Source: Pomphorhynchus laevis
Taxonomy: Eukaryota; Acanthocephala; Palaeacanthocephala; Echinorhynchida; Pomphorhynchidae
Length of the DNA stretch: 64,000 nt
NCBI GenBank assembly: GCA_012934845.2
Contig: WNNJ02003464.1
Span: 1 to 64,000 of the forward strand
Reading direction: 5' to 3'
Within the stretch, counting starts at the first letter, position 1, and every line of letters begins with the position of its first letter. A program made the position numbers and the translations under genes. Shown one piece after another: positions 20,520-31,700 of this stretch. The notes under the pieces were generated by a model. The model worked only from the letters and a program-made list of their open reading frames with translations. It had not been told where the DNA came from and did not search any database.

Positions 20520-22190
20520 GCCGACAAAACGAACGGTGTTCCCCGGTTGTGCTTTCAATCCTTTTAGCACTTTGTTGAAAAAAGTAGATCCAACAGACCG
20601 CTTGCCGTCTTCTCGGGTCGAAGCTACCGGCTCGACGCGTGATGGGACGCCGGTGGCAGCTAGGTCGATACACAGCAGCTCGTTCATAGACGAGGGACGA
20701 TGGAAGCGCGATGAGCATTTGTTGCTGTCGAAAGCGTGTGCACTAATCCTGTGAATCTTTCGTCCACACATGCACCGGTATGTTTCGCTACAGTGAACAC
20801 CCATCCTCAGTGCCACTGGTTAGAAGATAGATTAGTCATTCATGCCTGTGCCTGTGGAGGGGATAGGCAGAGTCTCTAGACATGCGCCCGAGTACTTTAA
20901 GTACTCTTGACCCCGGGGTCGTTGCTCCATACGTTGGTAACGTGTGTCGTAGTAGTCGTTCATCCACCGTTTGAGATTTTGGTTCCAGTAGGATTACCGC
21001 ATGAAATTCAGCACGCCATCGCGTGGGGGCATCAACAAAGCCTGAGTTTTGACATTGTGGCAGGCGAGGCAACCAATTCCTTAGCAAAATTTTCATCAAA
21101 GTCTCAGAGCCAAACACTGGCCATGCGAAATCTAGAACCGCAGTCTCGTTCGCAGTTTGGGAGTCAAGGCTGCCGAGTCTGGTCGGTAATGTGGATTAAT
21201 CCCAGGCAGCGTGTCGACCAGGCAAGTTTAGTACGGTGTAAGGGAGCCGGTGCACGTCGAAGTCGAAATTTGAGATTTCCCAGCTACGAAAGCAGGGAGA
21301 ACAACTAAACAGGAAGCAAATCTTTAGTAGGCTCATTGAGTTGCGGAGGATGCCAAGAGCGTAGTGGGAGTTCAGCTTAGTCAACTTAAACTGGTACGAG
21401 AAAGCTGAGTGATAGAGCCCTGCGAGGCGCTGCATATGCAGAGCTGGTCTCCGATCGGCACTCCGAGGATTATGGCTTAACCTGGCGTGACGGACTTGGA
21501 ACACTACATTTGATTGAAATACATCTACTCGTTTCGCAGCAATCAGTAACAGTTTCGCACTTCTCGAAATTTAAAACCAGTCCAATTTCTGCACCGGAAG
21601 TCTGAATTATTATGATGTTGGAGATTATGTCTTCAGGTGTACCCCAAAGTATACAATCATTGAGATACCACATGTTAAGTTAATATTTGAGGCTGTAGGC
21701 AAAGGCGTTGACTGTAAGGCAAAAAAGCAAGGGCACAAGGATCCGCCCTGCTAAACGCCCTCACGATACATTATACGCCAATCGCCAAAAATGAGGTCAC
21801 TTGGTGAGTCGTAGCACAGAATGACGAACAAAAGAATTTGCGGTACGTCACAAGCGACGCATAGCAGTATAGCATTTTTGCTTGCGCTATTAAAAGTGTT
21901 GCAGAGGTTTAGCTTCGCTAACACCCTGTTGCTTAAAAAATGTTGAGTAGAAACGTGCGCAATGCACGCACAACTGCTTCGATTCCGTCAGGTATGCCAA
22001 CGCCCAGCTGGACAGGGAGCATGCGATTGACAAGGAGCTCGGTGACAAATCGGCAAGAAATCTAAGCTGCAATACGTCGAATAGTGAGACCAACAGCGAT
22101 CAGCCGGATTCCGCCATCTTTCTTAAGGAACACAAGCAGCGTGACTCACATGCGATGCTGACAATTTTATTGGAGATTTTGCCGCTGAGC
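20520..22190 (-). mobile_element. Non-LTR retrotransposon, restriction-like-endonuclease class (copy 2)
   Basis: Minus-strand copy of the LINE at 9.3-11.8 kb. Blocks in order from 22190 down: ISCRFVTELLVNRMLPVQLG and GIPDGIEAVV fingers region; WYLNDCILWGTPEDI (active-site block, second Asp kept as ND) near 21670; SMSLLKICFLF and LPGRHAAWD...STLPTRLGSL; MALRMGVHCSETYRCMCGRK; and GVPSRVEPVASTREDGKRS near 20640, after which it diverges. It is a 5'-truncated and frame-broken copy and abuts the 3' side of gypsy element 1. Confidence 0.7.
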
Positions 22191-22339
22191 AGCACTGCGA
22201 TGAGATTTTACTATAAAAAATTGAAATCAATTAAAATTTTATTTACAATTGAAAATGAAATTTTCAAATGTAAACACAACATCTGAACATAGTGATAAAG
22301 TTTAGTCACTTCAATTAATTATTACAAGTCACTGCGCTA

Positions 22340-23084
22340 TAATGGATAAAAAAGTGTAAGGGTTGAATCAGATAATAAAACTATACCTATATTATATTGG
22401 AATCTAAAATTACATAAAAATCCAATAAAACTTAGGTTCATATGTAGTGCGTTTAAATGTACATTAAAACCACTTTCTGTCTATATGAATAAAATACTTA
22501 AAGTAATTAAAGCACACTTTAAAAAATATTGCAAGGTAATCGAAATTAATACTGGTATAAAACACTATTTCAGTATTAATTCTACAAAAGAATTTTTAGA
22601 ACAAACAAAAGTAATACATTTTCAGAATATAAATACGTACGATTTTAATACGCTTTATACAAATCTAGATTTAGCAGATATTAAAGATGCATTAGAAAAA
22701 TTAATTAATCTTATGTTTGAAATAGATATAAATATATATGTTATAATAACTATAACGCATATCTAACAAAAATTAAACCATCAAGTAAATATAAATATAT
22801 GGATAAAATTGAATCCTTAAAACAGAATCTTTAAATATTTTGATAAATCAAAATTATTTAAAAGTAGGGACATCTATATTTAGACAAGTAAAAGGTGTTC
22901 CAATGGGTGGTAATAGTAGCCCAATTATAGCTGACTTGTTTTTAAAATTTATAGTTCAATTCTAGCAATTTTTATTCAATAAGCGAACAAATTTATCCAG
23001 TTAGCCCTATTCTTAATAAAGCCAATATCAATGATAAAGAAAGTATATATATATTGATATAAACTTTAAATAGGGTATATAGGG
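22340..23084 (+). mobile_element. PLE-A copy 1 (fingers and palm start)
   Basis: Penelope-like reverse transcriptase fragment. PILYWNLKLHKNPIKLRFI is the conserved fingers motif of PLE RTs; it is followed by MNKILKVIKAHFKKYCKVIE, TGIKHYFSINSTKEFLEQTK and INTYDFNTLYTNL (22644-22674, palm motif A). The next block KRCSNGW corresponds to KGVPMGG in other copies. The frame is broken several times. It is directly followed, head to tail, by a second copy beginning with the same ggttgaatcagataataaaa at 23088. Confidence 0.75.
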
Positions 23085-24510
23085 TATAAAGGTTGAATCA
23101 GATAATAAAACTATACCTATATTATATTGGAATCCAAAATTACATAAAAATTCAATAAAACCTAGGTTCATATGAAGTGATTTTAAATGTACATTAAAAC
23201 CACTTTCTGTCTATATGAATAAAATACTCAAAGTAGATAATCGAAATTAATACAGGTATAAAACACTGTTTCAGTATTAATTCTACAAAAGAATTTTTAG
23301 AACAGACAAAAGTAATAAATTTTCAAAATATAAATACGTACGATTTTAGTACGCTTTATACAAATCTGGGTTTAGTAGATATAAGAGAAGCGTTAGTAAA
23401 ATTAATTAATATTATATATGATATAACTATAACGCCTATCTAGCAAAGCTTTAACTATCATGTAAATATAGATATATGGATAAAATTGAATTAATAGAAT
23501 CCTTAAATATTTTAATAAATCAAAATTATTAAAAGGTAGGGACATCTATATTTAGACAAATAAAATGTGTTCCAATGGGATGTAATAGTAGCCTAATTAT
23601 AGCTGACTTATTTTTAAGCTTTATAGAATATGAATTTGTTCATAACTGTTTAAAAAATAAATCTAAACAATATAAAAATATAAAATATATGTTTCAATAG
23701 ATTGATGATATATGTGCGTGCACTCTATTAGTTTTTATTGAATAAGCGAACAAATTTATCCAGGTAGCCTCATTCTTAATAAAACCAATATTAATTATAA
23801 AGAAGGTATATATCTTGGTATGAGCATTAAATTAACATCAATTAAAACTACTATTAATTTATATCGTGAAGATGACATTTAAATTTACAAAAAAACATAT
23901 TTTTGCATGGGCATTCATTCCTACCATATATAAAATATAATACATTAAATAATGAAATTTTAAGAATAGTAAAACGATTTCTTCAAAATCGTTAAAATAA
24001 TTGCACATTCAACTCTAATAATTTTATTCAATAAACGAGGTTACTATAAAAATTTCATCAAATAAAAAATAGTAAAATATATAAATCAACACAATAATAT
24101 TAAAAATAAATTTATACTATTAAGCGAAAAATCTTTATAGATGGGTAATAAGCAATATGCTTTGTATTAGAATAAGATACATTAGATGAGCAAATTTCAG
24201 TCATTAGCATGTATTTGGTACAGCTGCTATGTTGGGTCAAGTAATATGGGTAAAAACCTGATGCATAGCAGTTCTTCCTGATGACCTCTATTCCTTATTC
24301 AAATACATCGTCTGTTAATTATTAGTAATTCATAAAAATTGATTTTTATTTGAAATTTCAATTTTAAATTTTAAATTGAAATAAGTTATATAAAATCTTA
24401 TATAACAATTATTTATTATTTATTTTTATTTATTATTTAATTATTAAAATTTTATTTAACATTATTTTTAATTTATAAATAATATAAAATGCGTAGACTT
24501 AGTTAGGTGA
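23085..24510 (+). mobile_element. PLE-A copy 2 (nearly full RT to terminus)
   Basis: Runs from the fingers motif through motif A (TYDFSTLYTNL near 23340), the region equivalent to KGVPMGGNSSPI (23560-23600), the RYIDD block (degenerate near 23700) and the RT C-terminus (to about 24150), then the 3' cassette (24198-24284), an AT-rich tail and the family end near 24490 (gcgtagacttagttaggtga). Several stops and frameshifts. Confidence 0.75.
24198..24284 (+). other. PLE-A 3' pseudoknot cassette (worn)
   Basis: Stem 2 strands GCTGCTATG and GCATAGCAG are kept; stem 1 is eroded (GGTACA opposite GGGTAA). Confidence 0.6.
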
Positions 24511-25870
24511 TCTGATTACAATAAATTATCATTTCTGGATGTCAAAATTCTTAAAATCAGTCAATTACTTGAGATGCGGACGTATAAAACACCGAGTAAC
24601 GGCGGTGTTTACCTGAATTACAAAAGCATATGCTCTCAATATTACCAGGAAGCTGAGATTAAAGGCCTTCCACAAATAACGTTCCAGATTAACTCCTCAA
24701 TAAACAACTTCTTAAAGTCTTCAAAATATAAATTTACCAGAGGATTGTTGACAAGATTGTCAATAATTTCATAGCAAATAATGTCCATAAACTCATAAAT
24801 TCCATTGACGCATACCTAGATAAGGGCAATCTGGTTATTTTCTATAAAAACCAAATGACAAATGTGAATCGCAACTACGAATGATTACTACAAATAATGT
24901 AAGGTCAAAATCAAAACTATCAATCCAAATATAAATTATAAAAACAAAAGCACTGACGATTCTTGTCGTTAAGAATCCAATAATTGGTGGAAAAGACAGT
25001 AAGTCTTGTGTAGTATACAAATTTAGGTGTAATGTAGTTGGATGTAGTATCAGCAATATTTCGTATATTTGTGTATGTTAATTTTTTAATTTATAGTCCA
25101 TTTGTATTGTATTTTACGTTTTATTATAAATTAAGGAACAACTATAACCAAAGTATCAGTTCGTAAATTCAAAAAGAAGTATATATTCGACTATAATAAA
25201 TTTTATTTGATTAGCCAGATTGATTCAAGTAGTATAATTCTCAATAAATTAATGTTAATGATAAGGAAGATACAACTATATATAACTATTAGCATAATTG
25301 ATATAAGTTTAAAATGGCATAATAAAGTGATATCGTAAAAATGAGATTTTTATATGGCTAATATATTTATGAATGAAATTTTGTGCAATTTAAACAGTAT
25401 AATATATAAAAATTAATAAATATATATATTAATAATAAATATATATGTATTAATAAATAAATATATAAAAACAAAATATTGTATATTTATATTTGAATAT
25501 TTATATTATATTTTTATTTGCGAATTAGTAAGATACGTATTTGATATTGATATTTTGGTTATTTTAATAATGGAATTTATATATATTAATTAAATGTTTA
25601 AAAATAAGAGTTTTAAAGATAAACAAAATATACTTGAATGTACAATTACCGGTTAAATAATTAATATTCTATTGAATGCCATATTTTAAACACTCGAAAG
25701 CATAATTTATAAAGTAGAAGCATTTATACTTTATAAAGTATAAAGTATAATTTGTTAAAATATAAGCAATTAAATGTGACTTCGTCAGATACATAAAAAC
25801 TTAAAATACTAATAGACTTTTTGTAATTAATATTTTACTTTAATTTTTGTAGGTAAATTGTTTGGCTAAT
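24511..25870. other. AT-rich region, no gene supported
   Basis: A 66-codon frame at 24574-24774 has no recognisable domain. Around 25200-25400 there are faint PLE-A-like stretches. Otherwise low-complexity AT. Confidence 0.35.
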
Positions 25871-25879
25871 TGTACAACG

Positions 25880-26180
25880 ATTTTAAAAGTCGCCGTTTCT
25901 CCACATTGTAGGAAGTCAGCTGAGGTGGTCAGACCACGTTTTGAGGATAATTAGGGGGCGTCTTCCTTGTAAAGTGTTCCAAATTGGACTTTATGTACGG
26001 CGACCTTGATGCATACCTCGGTATAGGTAAATAGATCAAACTTTCCATCTTGCAACTAAACGCTTAGAACTATCTGAAAATAAAGTCAGGACGGCCACTC
26101 AGAACCGAGATACTTAGACACGTCTTATCCATGCACTGCCTTCACAACTCGACATCCGGACCACCAGGAAACAATGAACA
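25880..26180 (+). pseudogene. LINE-E C-terminal fragment
   Basis: Plus translation contains SQLRWSDHVLRIIRGRLPCK then VFQIGLY...IPRYR and TKRLELSENKVRTATQNRDT, the C-terminal signature of a widespread LINE group (compare SQLRWLGYVLRMSRDPLPRR at 57280). Short and frame-broken. Confidence 0.6.
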
Positions 26181-26279
26181 AATTGTATTTTTTATGTTGA
26201 TATACATGTGCAGTCATTGTTACTATTAAAATTTTAATAGTAAAATAAAGTTTATAATAAATAATAAATTATTAAATTT

Positions 26280-26720
26280 GTAAAAAGTTAAATGAATAGT
26301 ATTTCATTAAACATTTTATAGTAAATACAACAGACGAGTCGATTAATCGTCAGCCAACTTAATATGTTCACCAATACTAAAAATGTAATGTACTGATCTC
26401 GGCTTAAACAAATGATTTAAGCAAAGTCCATAATAAAAATAGGAATACTATAATTAATATATAAAATTAATATTATATATTAATTTATATATAATATTTG
26501 ATTTTATATTTGAAATCATTTCTGATTTCAAATTTTAATTTGCAAAATGTAAGACGAAAGTATTTTATTAAATCTAAATACTAATGAAGAAGACGAGTCG
26601 AGTGATCGTCAACCAACATTAAAAGGACCAGAACATGGGTATTGGATCATTATCTAATGGGGTCCAGCAAAACTGAAATGTAGCATAGAGCTATTGGCGT
26701 AAAAATAGGATTAAAGCAAC
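26280..26720 (+). repeat. Diverged direct duplication
   Basis: Two copies about 255 bp apart share an agacgagtcga..atcgtca.ccaac core (26332 and 26589) and a preceding agtattt.atta block. Origin unknown. Confidence 0.4.
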
Positions 26721-27099
26721 GTGTAGGATAAGAAATATTAATTAAAATTCCAATGGGAACAAATTGTATATTTATTTTAATTGGTTTGTTTAAGTAAATG
26801 TTATATTGTGCTACAATGTTTTTAAAAGTTTCCCATTAAAAATTAATGAAGTTTCATTTTGCTTCGTAATATTCAAAATTATTAATTAGTATCAAGATAT
26901 TTAAAGTGTTGTCCGCGGATTTAGGTTTATTTCTCAATTGACATTTTTTACATTAAATACATTAAAAGAAATGATACATTAAAGCGATATCTTTAATTTG
27001 TGCGGTTTATGACTTGACTATAAACGAGAACTCAATGAAACGCTGTCTAATCGTATAGCTATGAAAATAATAAGAACTTGAAATAGTAATTGGCAGTAT
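26721..27099. other. AT-rich spacer, no feature seen
   Basis: Nothing recognised. Confidence 0.3.
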
Positions 27100-27680
27100 T
27101 ATGTTTCATCAGATTTTATAAATTCAAAAATAATGCTAAATAAAATTTAAATAATTAAATATTAAATAATTATAATTTAATAATTTTATATAAGATTTTA
27201 TATATAATATATCAAGTCTAAATTTAAAATTAAAATAAATGTCAATTTCTATGAATTACTAATAAATAACAGACGTTGTATCAGTACAAGGATTAGAGGT
27301 CAACAGAAAGAGCTGCTATGCTATAAGGTTTCGGCATCTATTCCTCTACCCAACATAGCAGCGGGACCAAACAAGTGTTAATGACGTATTTCCTCTGATG
27401 AAATTTACTTATCTAGTGCTTTTTCTTCTAATACAAAGTAAATTATTTATTCGAAAATAATGCTAAATAAAATAATCAATTATTAAATAATTTAATAATT
27501 TTATATAAGATTTTACATAATATATATCAAGTCCAAATTTAAAATTTAAAATTAAAAGAAAAGTCAATTTTTATATAATAATGCTAAATCATAATTTAAT
27601 AATTAAATAATAAAATAAATAATTGTTATAAGATTTTATATAATTTATATCAAGTTAAAATAAAAAAAATGAAATTTAAA
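27100..27680 (-). mobile_element. PLE-A 3' end, tandem tails
   Basis: Minus-strand PLE-A 3' region: AT-rich tail, cassette (27401-27300), and further tail copies at 27440-27560 and 27580-27670 that repeat the same aataatgctaaat...ttatataagattttat pattern. No RT present. Confidence 0.65.
27300..27401 (-). other. PLE-A 3' pseudoknot cassette
   Basis: Minus strand: stem 2 GCTGCTATG/CATAGCAG intact; stem 1 GGTCCC opposite GATGCC, partly lost. Outer stem partly kept. Confidence 0.65.
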
Positions 27681-27976
27681 TAGTATACTACTATTCTTTC
27701 ATAGTTTTACAATTTTTATAGACAACAGATGTTTGACGAACTAGACCGAATACAAAAATCAAATACAAAGATCGTAACTTTATTATATAAGTAGTTGAAT
27801 AAGTAGCTAGAAAATTACAAAATTGTTATTCTCTTTTGTACAGCCAAAAATGTTAGACTATTACGAACAACATTTCCAAACATCACTAAGCAAATTTTAA
27901 ATCGTTAAACTGAACGTTACTATCGATAATCTTTCGATAATGAAGGTGCGCTTGAATAGTATACTACTATTCTTTC
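27681..27976. repeat. Segment flanked by 22-bp direct repeats
   Basis: aatagtatactactattctt plus tc occurs perfectly near 27681 and 27956. The pair may be the target-site duplication of an insertion between them, or a repeat end. The inner ~255 bp shows no recognisable coding. Confidence 0.45.
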
Positions 27977-27982
27977 TTTTAT

Positions 27983-28200
27983 CTCGCCAACATTGCTATG
28001 TAATAACACCCAACATGAGATGATATCCATCCTTCTCATCTAACTTCGGCTTGAGATTGCGGATGAACAAGAATATGTCGTTGGAAGGCTTGTTGTCAAT
28101 GATCAAGGACTAACTGTTCATCCGCGATATCAAGCCGAAGTTAAATGAGAAGGATGGATATCATCTCATTTTGGGTGGTATTACATAACAGGGTTGACGA
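27983..28200. repeat. Fold-back repeat next to a hammerhead
   Basis: Left arm ctcgccaacattgctatgta ... gagatgatatccatccttct; the right arm is its reverse complement, ending with cagggttgacgag near 28200. Arms are about 90 and 75 bp with a ~45-bp loop. Fold-backs directly upstream of a hammerhead motif fit the inverted pseudo-LTR ends known for Penelope-like elements. Confidence 0.7.
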
Positions 28201-28298
28201 GATTGGCGCTGGTTTCCATGTTTTGTTTTGGCAGTTTTCTTCTTTTTTCTTCTTTTTATGTTGACGTGTACACTTTTTGTGCCTTTATTAACACTTCA

Positions 28299-28341
28299 GA
28301 TTGCTGAAGATGATGCCAGCTAGGCATCGAAATATTCAATT
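28299..28341 (+). ncRNA. Hammerhead-like motif, minimal type I
   Basis: Core CTGAAGA (28304-28310) and GAAA (28329-28332). Stem II GATGCC/GGCATC (28312-28317 with 28323-28328) is perfect, six pairs, loop AGCTA. One extra T sits between the core and stem II. A minimal stem III ATAT, predicted cleavage after T28336, and stem I GATTG/CAATT (28299-28303 with 28337-28341, one wobble) complete it. This minimal form is what is described at Penelope-like element ends. Confidence 0.65.
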
Positions 28342-28779
28342 AAATAAATTTTGCGATGGTTTTTGCCAGCTTTCTTCAAATTTAAATGTTATCACACCGT
28401 CGCATTCCTCATTCAAATTTAATTTAATCGTGATGATATTTTCGTGTACCACATTCGTCTAGTCTACAGATAAAATTATCTGTAGACACCATTTATATAT
28501 GATTCCACATTATGAAAAAGGAATGATATCAAATATTTAATGGAATTATTCCCTGAATGTGGGTTTATCAAAATTATTCTTAATATAATATTAAACATGA
28601 CTTATGGTATTAAGATAATTAAATGTATTGATGCAAAATCTATAATTCCAAATCTTTTGCTTTTTCCTGAAACTGATTATCGTGTGTTGCTGCGCAGAAT
28701 AAGAGAAAATAATAATTTGGGATTAATAAATTCAAAATTAGGTATTTGAGAGTCTTGAGACGTTCAGCTTTAGTATAGA
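28342..28779. other. Region between hammerhead and PLE-A, unassigned
   Basis: Contains a 69-codon frame (28540-28749, MELFPECGFIKIILNIILNM...) with no recognised domain. Probably part of a decayed element. Confidence 0.3.
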
Positions 28780-28817
28780 GGAGTTAAGGGACAGAATTAA
28801 TAGAATCCTTAAATATT

Positions 28818-29468
28818 TTGATAAATCAAAATTATTTAAAAGTAGGGACATCTATATTTAGACAAGTAAAAGGTGTTCCAATGGGTGGTAATAGTAGCCC
28901 AATTATAGCTGACTTGTTTTTAAGCTTTATAGAATATGAATTTGTTCATAACTGTGTAAAAACTAAATCTAAACAATATAAATATATGAAATATATGTTT
29001 CGATACATTGATGATATATGTGTATTTAATTCTAATAATTTTTATTCAATTAGTGAGCACATTTATCCAGAAAGCCTTATTCTTAACAAAACCAATATTA
29101 ATGATAAAGAAGGTGTATATCTAGATATGAACATTAAATTAACATTAACTAAAACTACTATTAATTTATATCGTAAAGATGACATATTTAAATTTACAAG
29201 AAACATATTTTTGCATGAGCATTCATGCATACCATATAATATAAAATATAATACATTAAATAATGAAATTTTAAGAATTGCAACAATATGTAATGATATT
29301 GGTTTTCTTCAAAATCATTTAAATAATTTAATAGATACATATTTTAAACTAGGTTACTATAAAAATAACATCAAGCAGAAAATAGCAAAATATATAAATC
29401 AACACAATAATATAAAGAATAAATTTAAACTTTTAAGTGGCAAATTTTTATGGATGGATAATAAATAA
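28818..29468 (+). CDS. PLE-A reverse transcriptase, C-terminal 216 residues (5'-truncated)
   Basis: An open frame with PLE RT motifs: GTSIFRQVKGVPMGGNSSPI (residues ~11-30, motif B), FRYIDDICVF (~62-71, active-site YIDD), LILNKTNINDKEGVYLDMNI (~86-105, motif D/E region) and the thumb helices to the end (LLSGKFLWMDNK). Both catalytic Asp of the palm are present. The start is simply the first Met after the 5' truncation; the true N-terminus (fingers, motif A) is missing. A nearly identical piece lies at 51798-51325, so this family was active recently. Confidence 0.75.
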   Translation: MINQNYLKVGTSIFRQVKGVPMGGNSSPIIADLFLSFIEYEFVHNCVKTKSKQYKYMKYMFRYIDDICVFNSNNFYSISEHIYPESLILNKTNINDKEGVYLDMNIKLTLTKTTINLYRKDDIFKFTRNIFLHEHSCIPYNIKYNTLNNEILRIATICNDIGFLQNHLNNLIDTYFKLGYYKNNIKQKIAKYINQHNNIKNKFKLLSGKFLWMDNK

Positions 29469-29506
29469 TATACTTTGTTTTAGAATATAATACTAAAAAA
29501 TCAAAT

Positions 29507-29610
29507 TTCATTAGAGGAAATACATCATTAGCATGTATTTGGCCCCGCTGCTATGTTGGGTAGAGGAGTTAGGGGCCGAAACCTGATAGCATAGCAGTTC
29601 CTCTTGATGA
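29507..29610 (+). other. PLE-A 3' pseudoknot cassette (reference copy)
   Basis: Stem 1 GGCCCC (29541-29546) with GGGGCC (29572-29577); stem 2 CTGCTATG (29548-29555) with CATAGCAG (29590-29597). The strands interleave (1-2-1'-2'), so they form a pseudoknot. Flanks tcattagagga and tcctcttgatga can close it as an outer stem, and GAGGA (29563-29567) could also pair with TCCTC. It lies about 40 nt after the RT stop. The strand order resembles HDV-like ribozymes, but a P3 helix and catalytic C are not evident. Confidence 0.7.
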
Positions 29611-29790
29611 CCTCTAATTCTTATTCTGATACAGCGTCTGTTATTTATTAGTAATTTATAAAAATTGACTTCATTCTTTAATTTAACTTTATATAAATAT
29701 AAATTGTATAAAATCTCATCGTATTATTTATTATTTATCATCATTTTTAATTTATAAATAGTATAAAATATGCAGACTCAGTGTATATAT

Positions 29791-31180
29791 AAATTATCTA
29801 AAATTTTATAATTTAAATATTTAGTATTAATTTTTAATTTATTTATAGTACAAGATACGTAGACTAAGTTACAACGGTTACATCTAAATTGTAATGATAT
29901 TACGATGATGATTTCAAAAATTGAACTTGGCTCAATGGCACGCCATTTATAAACCAAATTCTAAACGTTTAGATTTCATTATCTTAAACTCATTGTTGTC
30001 AGAAAAATTAGAGCCATGGCTTATACTTATTGTGTACCAACATATTAAAACATAGTGATCTTCACTTAAATAATACGAATAACCTGTAAATCGAGCAAAC
30101 GTCAAACACATCAGTTAGCTATATATTATTTGTTGCTGAAACTGTTCACAATTATTTAAAAGGCAATTTAAAAAATATTTAGACTTTAACCTGTCAAGTA
30201 AAATGTCAAATTTTCAAATACATCGTAGAAAAAAAAACAAAAAGTTAAAAAAGAATAAATCATTGTGTGAAAATTGATTTGTGTAATTTGTTAAATGAAA
30301 ATTTTTAATGTCTGTGAATTTCCTCTGTTTTCCTATGAGAAACAAATGAAATATTAGAAATAAAAATCAACTAGTTCTTTCAACTATTAAATCAGCTAAC
30401 TGAGTCCCCGTATTTATGAGTCTCTGGGAATGCATTTGTCATGAAGTGTTCTTCGGTTATCATGGTTTTGGTTATCCGGAGATTGTAAGGCTCTGTTACT
30501 GCAAATTGAGTCAGTTTGTATAGATCCAGTCGTCGCGAATGCTTATCTCGGACTGATCTAATCCACAATTTATACTCTGACCATCGACCAGCAGGTTTAG
30601 TTTTATGTCGAGACAATGAATATAAAATGCTCGATTTTAATATTGATGGGATTAATGGAGATTGTAATGGAATTTACGAATATATTCACGATGAGATAAT
30701 TCATTGGATTATCAATAAATTGATAGTCGTATCATGGAATTGTTATCATAGAAACAAGACAAAGAAGTTGAAATGAGCTTTCTAACACGAGTATTTGAAC
30801 AAGTTCCAACAAGTACATTTGTTTACGATAAATTTGTTCGGAGCAAACAGGTTCCGAGCAAACTGAATTAGAAGTCAACTCATATATTGTCCAAAATTGA
30901 CGGTAAAAATGTATTATAAAGTATAACTTCCTACTAAATCGTCGAATCTAGTTGTGGCACATTGGAATTCAAGCAAACATTTGATTGAATGAAGCTATGT
31001 AATTAATTCGACATGCAAAACGTTGATATGACTGAGTCTTGTGTCTGAATCACCGCATTTAGGCAGGATTCATCATCATTAATATTAAATATACGTGGAT
31101 AGACAAAATTTCCACATAAAAGGATTTAAACGCTAATTTACGTGCATACAAATTTTTTATTTTTATTACGCTGAACATCA
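29791..31180. other. Mostly unassigned, with short PLE-A ends
   Basis: PLE-A end signatures occur near 29865 (plus) and 30388-30415 (minus, taaatcagctaactgagtc). Frames at 30392-30616 and 30516-30776 overlap on opposite strands and show no recognised domain. Confidence 0.4.
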
Positions 31181-31182
31181 GA

Positions 31183-31700
31183 TTGAAGTGGTTTGAAATT
31201 ATTATGATGGCGGCCGGTGTCCCGTCCCGCCTAGAACCAGTTAGGCTGTGCAGAGATGACGGGAAAAGACCGGATGGCGCTTCATTGGTCTCTTGGGAAA
31301 GGGATGCCTACTTGTACGGGACTTTACCTGTCCCAACACACTTGCGGCTAGTAATTTGTTCAACGCGGTCTGTGCGCCGGGCGAGTGGCGAGAGTGGCCG
31401 AGAATCAGAAGCTGGCTAAATACAGGGGAATCAATGCGTTTCAATACACTGTTGTCCCATTGGCGATCGAGACAATAGGGGCAGCTGGGCCAATTACAAC
31501 CAGCTTCCTGGAATCTCTAGATAATAAGCTAATTGCCGCTACAGGCGATCGGAGAGCAGCGAGATTTCTCTCACAAAGATTGAACTGTGCGGTGCAACGA
31601 GCCAACGCGGCCTGTCTTTTGGAGGTCGCCCAGGGGATTGCAGAAGATTATAAGTCTGATCTTCGTCATGATTTCCCATTTATAAACTCATTGTAATAAT
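31183..31700 (+). pseudogene. Endonuclease-class LINE, 3' fragment (copy 3)
   Basis: Matches the C-terminal nuclease end of the LINE at 9.3-11.8 kb: GVPSRLEPVRLCRDDGKRPD then GASLVSW; in the next frame DFTCPNTLAASNLFNAV; in the third frame VAENQKLAKYRGINAFQYTV, SFLESLDNKLIAATGDRR and LSQRLNCAVQRANAACLLE. Two frameshifts (near 31300 and 31390). It is strongly 5'-truncated, as target-primed insertions often are. Confidence 0.8.

Larger units (their letters stand above)
28780..29790 (+). mobile_element. PLE-A copy 3 (best-preserved RT C-terminal half plus 3' end)
   Basis: 5'-truncated Penelope-like element containing the 216-codon open RT piece (28818-29468), a stop, the structured cassette (29507-29610) and an AT-rich tail ending near 29785 with the family end (tgcagactcagtg). 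The C-terminus stops right after the RT without a GIY-YIG domain. That fits either the Naiad-type PLEs, whose endonuclease is N-terminal, or an endonuclease-lacking form. Confidence 0.8.

Noticed and set aside
20907-21308. 133-codon plus-strand frame as a gene.
   Set aside because: It is the antisense shadow of the minus-strand LINE whose motifs are clear.
29507-29610. PLE-A cassette as a hammerhead (it contains GAAAC and CTGATGA).
   Set aside because: The order is GAAAC first, CTGATGA second. A permuted type II fold would need helix II between the bases before GAAA and after CTGATGA, and these (GGCC versus CCTC) do not pair; no cleavage triplet fits.
30392-30776. Overlapping frames on both strands as genes.
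   Set aside because: They shadow each other and neither shows a domain; at most a worn LINE piece.
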